Below, one piece after another: positions 8,311 through 15,355 of a stretch of 15,355 nt of DNA. Each line of letters begins with the position of its first letter. Position 1 is the first letter of the stretch. The stretch spans positions 172,117 to 187,471 of the forward strand of contig GG745348.1 of the NCBI GenBank assembly GCA_000151295.1. The letters are read 5' to 3'. The position numbers and the translations under genes were made by a program. A model generated the notes under the pieces. The model ran no database searches, was not told the DNA's origin, and saw only the letters and a program-made list of their open reading frames with translations. Origin of the DNA: Allomyces macrogynus ATCC 38327 (lineage: Eukaryota; Blastocladiomycota; Blastocladiomycetes; Blastocladiales; Blastocladiaceae).

Positions 8311-9661
8311 ATGGCCGACCTGCCACACTTGATGCCTTCCAGCAACCTGTCACACATGGCCCCACCCGCGATCACAGAGCAGCCTCCCGCTCCTCCAGGC
8401 CATGATGTGGCGCGCACCAATTCATCATACAGCGAGGTGAGCCCTGCATGGCCCTCCACCTGTCTGCCCACTGTGCTGAACTTTTGCATGTGCCTGGCTG
8501 ACCAGCATGGACCTGACCCCCACCAATGTAGCTCCCCAGCTCAATTATCATTGTCGTGCTCAGCTCACCTGACTTGCTTGTGATTGGCGTGCACAACATT
8601 GCCAAGCGCTAAATGGGCGCATCACAAACTTTCCATGCTGCCAATCCGCTCTGTCACAAGAACTTTGGCCAGTATCTTGAGGACTATGTGGCTGTGCACT
8701 ACTTTGAGCAGGTGCAGATGCCACTGGGCATGGGGCTCATGCTCGACCCATGCCATATGGCCAAGTACCACATTGACACGTTCCTGGCCATGCATGTGAT
8801 GTGAGGCCTGATGGTGGGCATCTGGTTTGGCAGTGACCAGGTCATGGTCATGGGCAACTTGATGACGCTCAAGGAAGCGTTCAAGATGTACTGGAACACA
8901 AACAATCCCATGATGTTTGGGTACAGTTTGATTTTGGTTAACCGGATTCATGGTAAAAGAAGTGAAACTCGGTATTCCTTCACATTGACATTGATAGGAT
9001 CTGTGCCTGCACAAGATTTGGAATACTTTTGCTTTGCTGTCATGCTTGCCAACTGGCCAGTTGTGCACTTGTTCTTGCAACACCATTTTCCCACCTTGTA
9101 CCTTGAAACTCATCCACAATGGCTTCCTGAAAGTCGTGCTTTTCATGGCCATTGTCATGGCTGAACCTGCCATTGTGAGCAGCTTCTTTGCCAACAAGCT
9201 GCTTCTGTGGAGCTCAATGATGCTGACAAATGGCGTCAAATGCTGCAACAAGTCATGTTTGCTCCAGTTAGTCCTTGTCAAAACCAGATTGTTGGAATCC
9301 TAATGGAACGGATTCACATTGGCCTGAGCTGCTGGAGGCTATGCTTGACATGGAGTATGGCTGTCATGTTGTGCGAAGCGCTCACTGCAGTTTTGGAACA
9401 GAAATTGATCACAGCGGTTCAATTATCTCGAATAATGCTGCCCTTGAATGTGCTCATTGTCGACTCCTTGTTCAAAATCTGCATACTGCTTATTGCCAAT
9501 TTGCAAAGTGGAACATGGACTTCCCAATCCTAGAACCAAGTGGCTGTGACCAATATCGTATGCATGCTCATGGACCAGCTTTATCGCATGTCATGCGTCT
9601 GTTCCATGTCGGTTTGGCTCACCCACCACCCGCTATGTCTCACCATTGTCATCCAGCATGA
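8311..9661 (+). pseudogene. Unidentified decayed gene, probably transposon-derived
   Basis: An ATG at 8311 begins MADLPHLMPSSNLSHMAPPA. A possible intron runs from GTGAGC (8436) to TAG (8530), in phase with IIIVVLSSPDLLVIGVHNIA. This frame continues past a TAA (8610-8612) through NFGQYLEDYVAVHYFEQVQM, GMGLMLDPCHMAKYHIDTFL, a TGA near 8802-8804, and MTLKEAFKMYWNTNNPMMFG. After about 9000 the protein-like reading hops frames: LKVVLFMAIVMAEPAIVSSF, ELNDADKWRQMLQQVMF, then HWPELLEAMLDMEYGCHVVR and CAHCRLLVQNLHTAYCQFAK to a stop near 9661. The pattern of stops and frame jumps in a non-repetitive sequence marks a dead gene. I do not recognise the family. Its place upstream of an integrase fragment suggests mobile DNA, but they need not be one element. 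Confidence 0.45.
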
Positions 9662-10800
9662 CATGGTCAGCAACCTGTGGTAATGGTCAAGCACAGAGCA
9701 CAAAAACGCTTTACTATGATTCACCCAAATCAAAAGTCTTGGAACGGAGCCAAAACATCGCCACAACAACAAACAATGGTTCATGGTCCATTGCTCTCTG
9801 ATGCAACAAACAGGTCACATGGCCACGTCCTCAATGGATCCTCATAGCAGCCAGTCTGGTGGACCATGTGGTCCAAGAATACGCCCATGCAGCATTCCTT
9901 ACACTCGTGCACACTCACTAAGCCATAAAGTAGATAGATGCCTGAATGCATCAATCAGCCTTGTCCATGTTACTTGACAATCATCTGTGTTGTTGCTGAT
10001 ATTATCACAAAAGCCTAAGCAGATCATTGTGCGTGAATGCTTGTGTGGCTGCCACAGATGTCACTGCAGCCAGCTCTTTGCTTCACTTCCCTCATGGGCA
10101 AGCCAAAACAATTTCAATTTCACCTTGCCCTGCAGCCCTGGGCCGCCACAAAATATTTCACGCCAGAAAGGTATTTCACGCTGAAAAAAAGCAAAGAACT
10201 CAAACCCATCCTGGTGGTCGTGTCACTGCAGGAAATCACAGTCAGGTCAATGTTATGACAGTGGTGACAGCCATGATCATCATGTGGTTTGACCACAACT
10301 GCACCATTGCAGACCTTGGAAAGCCATGGAAGGCATGACAGGATGCTTGCAGCCATGCTGTACTTTGCATTGTCGTAGGGCCTCCCACTGAGGACGTTCT
10401 CAGCAACCAGGGTTTAGATTTGGACTTGGTTGATGATGGGTCGTGTGACCAAAGTTGCGCCAATGCTGGCTGATCACCCTGACTCACTCAATGGGGATGG
10501 CAACTGACAGTTCACATCCGACTCCACTTGGCCAACTGTGTCAGGCCTGCGCTGCTGCCAGCCACTTTGAACAGGCGGACAGCAGGCCAACAATGTGCAC
10601 GCCATCCACCACATGGCAATGACAATGCTACAAACCTTGCCCACACGCCCTGATTTCGTCGCATTTTTTTTGGGGAGTCTGGAGGCCCCACACCTTGTTC
10701 TTTGGTTTTTTTCCTTTGTCATTCCGATTTGGTTGCTGAGCAGCAGCATGAGCGTCATGGGATTCAAAAGCTCAGTGGGCCCACCTTGGTGTGGCCTTTG
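9662..10800. other. Relic-island sequence, no certain gene
   Basis: GC-poorer sequence with short open frames only. The most protein-like is 10037-10258 (+), with the stretch YFTPERYFTLKKSKELKPIL, but it has no known motif and overlaps a small direct repeat. Bases about 10660-10740 hold T-runs and end TTGCTGAGCAG, resembling an intron 3' end. Confidence 0.4.
10154..10187. repeat. Short tandem repeat, about 17 bases x 2
   Basis: TATTTCACGCCAGAAA (from 10154) is followed at once by TATTTCACGCTGAAA (from 10172). It is only a two-copy imperfect repeat and may be chance or a slip duplication. Confidence 0.6.
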
Positions 10801-10864
10801 CCCCCTGCTTGCCCACCGAGGAAAACGAACTGCCCGCTGACGATTCTCGTTGCCTGTCGCTCAG
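10801..10864. repeat. Direct repeat copy A (64 bases)
   Basis: It begins CCCCCTGCTTGCCCACC, contains GAGGAAAACGAACTGCCC, and ends GCCTGTCGCTCAG. It aligns along its length with copy B, 144 bases downstream, with one indel and about ten mismatches. The pyrimidine-rich end with CAG resembles an intron acceptor. Confidence 0.85.
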
Positions 10865-10944
10865 GTCTGTACTGCCATTTTCTTTGTTGTCCGCCATTTT
10901 GGGATGAGCGAGTTTGGCTATATCGTGCCAAAACAAATACAAGG

Positions 10945-11009
10945 CCCCCTGCTTGCCCACTGGAGGAAAACGAACTGCCCACTGATGTTTTTTTTTGCCT
11001 GTCACTCAG
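10945..11009. repeat. Direct repeat copy B (65 bases), ends like a splice acceptor
   Basis: This is the second copy of the repeat at 10801. It ends with ACTGATG, a nine-T run, GCCTGTCACTCAG: a branch-point-like sequence, a polypyrimidine tract and a CAG, directly before the protein-like segment at 11010. On the minus strand both copies give LSDRQ...GSSFSS, but in different frames, which argues against that strand being the coding one. Confidence 0.8.
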
Positions 11010-11415
11010 AGCTTTTGCCATTGAGAACGTCCAATTTGACCTGGGTTTCAAGGATGCAACATTTGCTTTCCGCCCTGGGTTTGTGCCCAATAGACGGTTT
11101 GTTCTTTTGCCACAGGTACAAATTGGGGCCTTGCTTTTTTTTTTTTTGGCCCGGCCCTTGTGCCCACAATGCCCAGGCCTGTTTTTGAAGTGTTTGAGCC
11201 TTTTTCCTTTTATTGGGGTTTTCGCCTTTGCTATTTTGTCCATTTCCCCAACCTGATATTCCTGTGTGCCCCCCCCCCCCCCCCCACAGCGTGTCAAGGA
11301 AATGCAGTGCTATGGCAATGACCATGTCAGGCAGGTGATGAACAAGATGAGTGGCATGGTGCATTCAAGATGGATGTTGAAAACTGAGGCTGGAGAGGAC
11401 TTGGCAAGTGTTTGA
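11010..11415 (+). CDS. Possible two-exon fragment of an unidentified protein
   Basis: Exon 11010-11115 reads AFAIENVQFDLGFKDATFAF then RPGFVPNRRFVLLPQ. It is followed by GTACAA, a 174-base intron-like stretch (11116-11289) with a 13-T run, ACCTGATATT as a possible branch point, a 17-C run and ACAG, and then exon 11290-11415, RVKEMQCYGNDHVRQVMNKM, SGMVHSRWMLKTEAGEDLAS, ending TGA (11413-11415). The two pieces join in phase 0 without a stop. No family is recognised. The first piece is preceded by an acceptor-like end (copy B), so more exons would be needed upstream; none was found with certainty. It may be the remains of an intron-bearing gene or of a transposon gene. Confidence 0.35.
11135..11147. 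repeat. Poly-T run (13 bases)
   Basis: A homopolymer inside the intron-like stretch. Confidence 0.9.
11269..11285. repeat. Poly-C run (17 bases) before ACAG
   Basis: A homopolymer directly before ACAG at 11286-11289. It would serve as an all-C pyrimidine tract if the intron is real. Confidence 0.9.
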
Positions 11416-11812
11416 TCTATGGGAGTGTGAGTGCAGTGCATGTATGGCAAGGGGGGAGAAAGGAGCATGCACCTCCAAGAAAATGGCTGCAGCTTGTGGT
11501 CCAGGATCACGTCAAAGCCCAGGAGCTCAAAACACAAGCTGCTGTTGCCATTAGGCGCATGGGTGAAGGAAACTTGGGACTGAAGGAAGGGTCGTGTCCA
11601 AAAAGCCAGGAGAGGCACAGGTCAGTGGCAAGAACAGTCACCTTCAAAAATGAGGTCCATGGCATGTCCCTCAGGCGATGACTAAGGGTCATGTGGTGGC
11701 AAGTGACAACCCCACAATGGCAGGCTGTGTGTCTTAAGTGGGGTGATCCCACGCCCCAATGAATACAACAGGTTGCTATTGACTTTCCCACACGAAACCC
11801 CATCAGAACGTC
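11416..11812 (+). other. Open frame without recognised function, ahead of the integrase
   Basis: A frame open at 11412-11681 (ATG at 11412) includes HAPPRKWLQLVVQDHVKAQE and ends MSLRR. The wording is protein-like but matches no family I know. It might continue the exon pair upstream after a frameshift. Ty3/gypsy reverse transcriptase or RNase H motifs, expected just before an integrase, were looked for here and not found. Confidence 0.35.
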
Positions 11813-12466
11813 ATGCAACTTCAGGGGGCCCTGGAACCTGAAAACATGGAGCTCACTGTGCTCATGGCCATTGACACCATCAATTTGGCTGTGTTGGCCA
11901 GATCCTTGCTTGGCCTGCTGCACAATGAACAGAAGCTCAATGCATTTTGCAAGAATCTACTCAATGCACTGTGTGAACTGCTCCATCTTATCAATGGAAT
12001 CCACTACTGCTCAACTGGCAAGTCATCAGTGCTCATAGTGCTGGTATTGCTTGTCAAGAAGGTGCTTGTGCTTGCACATGACCATCCCATGGCTGTGCAC
12101 CAAGGCATCAAGAAGATGACGCTCTGCATCCATGCTTGTTTTTGGTGGTCCAAGGTCAACAACAACATTGCTGACTTGTGCATGGCCTGCCTCTCGTCCA
12201 AGGGCACTATCTCCAAGACCACCTTCACCCTCACCCTCAAGCTGCTATTGGCAACTGGACCCATGGACAAGATTGCTGTAGATTTTTGGGGTCAGCTCCC
12301 CAAGTCCAAGGCCAGGAACTGTTACAATCTTGTCGTTCAAGACAACTATTCTTGCTATGTGTGGTATGTTGCAATGCCCAAGAACATGGTTGAGTACATG
12401 GTTGCTGCCCTCACCAAGAGTGCACTCAAGTTTGGATTGCAAGCAGCTCGCCCTTCAACTCCTTGA
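11813..12466 (+). mobile_element. Ty3/gypsy-type retrotransposon integrase fragment
   Basis: The open frame ends at a TAG/TGA-type stop by 12466. From about residue 85 it carries the integrase zinc-binding pattern: HDHPMAVHQGIKK (His pair), FWWSKVNNNIADL, and CMACLSSK (Cys pair). This is followed by the start of the catalytic core, MDKIAVDFWGQLPKSKA, whose VDFWGQLP matches the first catalytic Asp region (DFxGxLPxS) of Ty3/gypsy integrases. The next core motif and the DDE glutamate are missing because the frame ends about 60 residues later. The first 80 residues would be the linker after RNase H but are not recognisable. No reverse transcriptase, protease or LTR was seen nearby, so this is a truncated, inactive copy. 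Confidence 0.85.
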
Positions 12467-13043
12467 CCTGGGACTCATTTCTCCTAAGCATTGGAGTTGA
12501 ATCGCATCTCAACCTGTCACACGTCTGCTTTGGCTGTTGAGGGCGGGTTGGGTTGTTGGAAAGTGTGGGGAACTGGAAGGAGGCTGAGCTGGGCTACGAT
12601 TCCAAATACCTGTTCTATGGCAGTATATTTTGCAGCTTCCCATTTTGCTCGTGTTTGCTCGCGCCAAAGCAAGGGCGTCGGATTGCCCATCGGTTGAGAC
12701 GCAATTGATATGTGCGTTGATGCTTTGCAACACGTCATTTCTCTCTAAGTTTCCCCGTTTTGACCTAGAGCTGGCCCTCTCTGGCCCTGCATCTGCACTT
12801 CCGCTCCGCTCTCTCGCTCGATGAGCGAGGGCGAATGGGGACGCATGTGGACACGGATGGCGCTGGTGCCCTCCCTCGCCCGGCACGACTGAAGTTTGCA
12901 AAAGAAGAAACGAGAATGAGGATGGTCCAGGAAACGATACATAAACAAACTACTAGCAAACCCAACGGACGCACGACCACGGACCGGCGCACGCGGTCCA
13001 CTTCCACTTCCTCCACAACACTCCCCCACCGACGTCAACTCCT
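12467..13043. other. Intergenic, 3' flank of the aconitase gene
   Basis: Composition changes from the GC-poor island to GC-rich near 12.8 kb. Frames on both strands are open by chance and show no motif. An imperfect inverted pair is hinted at around CGCTCGATGAGCG (about 12815), too short to call. No RNA gene was seen. Confidence 0.5.
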
Positions 13044-15355
13044 TTACTTGTTGGCCTGCGCCATGGCGTTGAGGGCCGACCCAGCCTTGAACCACGAGAT
13101 CTGGTTCTCGTTGAACGTCTGGTTGACCGGGATCTTATCGACCGACCCGTCCTTGTGCTTGGCGATCACCGTGAGCTGCTTGCCCGGGGCCAGGCCCGTG
13201 ACGCCCTCGATCGTGATGCGGTCATCGGGCTTGATCTTGTCGTAGTCGGCCGGGTTGGCAAACGTGAGCGGGAGCATACCCTGCTTCTTGAGGTTGGTCT
13301 CGTGAATGCGGGCAAACGACTTGACGATCACGGCACACCCACCGAGGTGGCGCACCTCGAGCGCAGCGTGCTCGCGCGACGAACCCTCGCCGTAGTTCTC
13401 GTCGCCAATCACGACCCACTTGATGCCCTCGGCCTTGTAGGCGCGCGCGACGGCGGGCACGGCGTCAAACTTGCCCGTGATCTGGTGGCGCACGTTGTTG
13501 GCCTCGCCGTTCTCGGCGTTGATGGCGCCAATCAGCATGTTGTTCGAAATGTTGTCGAGGTGACCGCGGTACTTGAGCCACGGACCGGCCGCCGAAATGT
13601 GGTCGGTCGTGCACTTGCCCTTGGCCTTGATCAGGACAGGCATATCAGCCGGGTCCTTGCCGTCGAACGCCGTGAAGGGCGTGAGCAGCTGCAGACGCGT
13701 CGACTTGGGGTCAACGACGACCTGGACGGCCGACCGGTCAGCGGGCGGCGCCTGGTAGGTGTTCATGCCCGGGTCGTAGCCCTTCGGGGGCAGGTCCTTA
13801 CCCATGGGCGCGCGGAACTTGAACTCCTTGCCTTCGGGCGTCTTGATCGCGTCCGTCAGCGGGTTGAACTCGAGCGACCCGGCAAACGACAGCGCCGTGA
13901 CGAGTTCAGGCGACGTGACAAAGCAGTGCGTCGCCGGGTTGCCGTCGTTGCGGCCCGTGAAGTTGCGGTTGTAGGACGTGACAATCGTGTTCTTCTCGCC
14001 CTTCTTCACGTCCGACCGGTCCCACTGGCCAATGCAGGGCCCGCACGCGTTGGCGAGCACAACACCGCCGGCCTTGGTGAGCACCTCCATCTGACCGTCG
14101 CGCGCAATCGTCGCGCGAATCTGCTCCGAACCGGGCGTGATGAAGTACTGCGCCTTGGCCTTGAGCCCGGCGTCGAGCGCCTGCTGCGCGAGATCGGCCG
14201 AGCGCGACATGTCCTCGTACGACGAGTTGGTGCACGAGCCAATCAGACCCGACTTGATTTCAAGCGGCCACGCGTTCTTGGTCGCGGCAGTCTTGAGCTG
14301 CGAGATGGGCGTGGCAAGATCGGGCGTGAAGGGCCCGTTGATGTGCGGCTCGAGCGTGTCGAGGTTGATCTCAATGATCTGGTCGTACTTGGCGCCCTCG
14401 TCGGCAGTCAGGTGGTGGCGGAAAGAGTCGGCCGCCTGCGCAATCGACGCGCGGTTGGTCGCGACCAGGTAGTCCGACATGCGCTTGTTGTAGGGGAACA
14501 GCGATGTGGTCGCGCCAATCTCAGCGCCCATGTTGCAGATCGTGGCCATACCCGTGCACGACAGCGAGTCGACGCCGGGGCCAAAGTACTCGACGATCGC
14601 GCCGGTACCGCCCTTGACGGTGAGAATGCCCGCGACCTTGAGAATCACGTCCTTGGCCGAGGTCCAGCCGTTCATCTTACCCGTGAGCTTGACACCAATC
14701 ACCTTCGGGCACTTGAGTTCCCAGGGGATGTTGGCCATGACGTCGACAGCGTCGGCACCGCCAACACCGACCGCGACCATGCCGAGACCACCGGCGTTGG
14801 GCGTGTGCGAGTCGGTACCAATCATCAGACCACCGGGGAACGCGTAGTTTTCCAGGATGATCTGGTGAATAATACCCGAACCGGGCTTCCAAAAGCCGAT
14901 GCCGTACTTGGCCGAGCACGAGGCCAGGAAGTCGTAGACCTCCTTGTTGATCTCAGCGGCACGCGGCAAGTCCTTGTCGCCGCCCTTTTGCGCCTCGATC
15001 AAGTGGTCGCAGTGCACGGTGGTCGGGACGGCCACGGTCGGGAGACCGGCCGACATGAACTGGAGCAGCGCCATCTGTTGTTTTCGGACAGCAAAAGGCA
15101 GGGAAGGTCAGATTCGCTCGTGTTTGCAGTCTGCACCACCACGTTGCGGAAAAACGCCAATCAACAACGCACCTGAGCGGTCGCATCCTGGCACGCGACA
15201 CGGTCGGGGCGGAGACGCAGGTACGACGAGCCACGGGCAATGTCCTGGTTCTTGGCGTCGTCCAAGTGACCGTAGACAATCTTTTCGGCGAGCGTGAGCG
15301 GGTGCTGCAGGCGGTCCTTGACAATGTCGATGTTCTGCTGCATGCGGGCATAGTT
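13044..15355 (-). CDS. ACO1: Aconitate hydratase, mitochondrial type (two exons seen, N-terminus off the right edge)
   Basis: Aconitase isomerises citrate to isocitrate through cis-aconitate in the TCA cycle, using a [4Fe-4S] cluster. Exon 15355-15173 begins in frame with [12 protein letters not shown] and ends [11 protein letters not shown] 98-base intron (15075-15172, GTGCGT...AACAG) follows, and exon 15074-13044 continues [10 protein letters not shown]. The ATG at 15074 is therefore internal. Landmarks in order: [26 protein letters not shown] (first cluster Cys), [12 protein letters not shown] (second and third Cys), [15 protein letters not shown], and [18 protein letters not shown] with the active-site Ser and Arg. 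It stops at TAA (13044-13046). The 737 residues seen lack only about 40-50 including the mitochondrial signal. The sequence is of the mitochondrial branch, not the IRP/cytosolic one. I see no lesion. Confidence 0.97.

Noticed and set aside
8622..9281. A 219-codon minus-strand frame rich in His and Val
   Set aside because: The plus strand reads more like a protein and the minus frame has many His from CATG/ATGG words. I kept the plus reading, though with low certainty.
10764..11297. A minus-strand frame with Lys-rich and CGHKG parts suggestive of a zinc knuckle
   Set aside because: It crosses the poly-C and poly-T runs and the direct repeat, whose two copies fall in different frames; low-complexity artefact more likely.
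13155..15176. A 673-codon open frame on the plus strand opposite aconitase
   Set aside because: It mirrors the aconitase codons; it is Arg/Val/Leu-rich with no motif, as expected from GC-ending codons on the other strand. Aconitase is certain.
1..15355. tRNA, rRNA and CRISPR-like features
   Set aside because: I looked for B-box-like GGTTCGA sites with a matching A box, rRNA-like conserved blocks and regularly spaced repeats. The GGTTCGAG near 220 lies inside the methyltransferase exon, and nothing else fitted.

Overview
The window looks like nuclear DNA from an early-diverging, GC-rich fungus. The genes carry many short GT-AG introns (58 to about 130 bases) and have GC-ending codons. They encode ordinary eukaryotic proteins: an autophagy E2 (ATG10), a PP6/Sit4-type phosphatase, 5-formyltetrahydrofolate cyclo-ligase and a mitochondrial-type aconitase. 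A zoosporic lineage such as the Blastocladiomycota would fit the composition and intron style, but that is a guess from style and not from a diagnostic marker.

Layout, left to right. Bases 204-565 (-) are the C-terminal half of a METTL21/FAM86-type protein methyltransferase whose SAM-binding half is not in the window. Bases 566-2536 are poorer in GC and hold decayed coding sequence (931-1500), a (GT)n microsatellite and an alanine-rich low-complexity block. Bases 2537-3600 (-) hold a strongly diverged, frameshifted glucose-6-phosphate dehydrogenase relative with no recognisable active site. Bases 4085-4873 (+) are ATG10 in two exons. It converges on a complete nine-exon PP6 catalytic subunit at 4922-6439 (-), with only 48 bases between the stop codons. 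An 802-base divergent intergenic region leads to MTHFS at 7242-7960 (+), which has one probable missing T. From about 7.96 to 13.04 kb there is another GC-poorer island of decayed, possibly intron-bearing coding sequence. It includes a clear Ty3/gypsy integrase fragment at 11813-12466 (+), an unidentified broken gene at 8311-9661, an unidentified exon pair at 11010-11415, and a diverged 64/65-bp direct repeat. The window closes with most of an aconitase gene, 13044-15355 (-), whose N-terminus lies off the right edge.

The genes do not form an operon or an obvious functional cluster. They are independent housekeeping genes separated by two islands of transposon-like or relic DNA. I found no clearly new biological system. 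The best leads are the catalytically stripped G6PD paralogue, the unusual C-terminal Met of the PP6 subunit, and the unidentified protein-like relics in the 8.3-11.7 kb island. Exon boundaries for PP6 and aconitase are well supported because the spliced reading frames rejoin conserved motifs exactly. Several one-base frameshifts in otherwise good genes may be sequencing errors.
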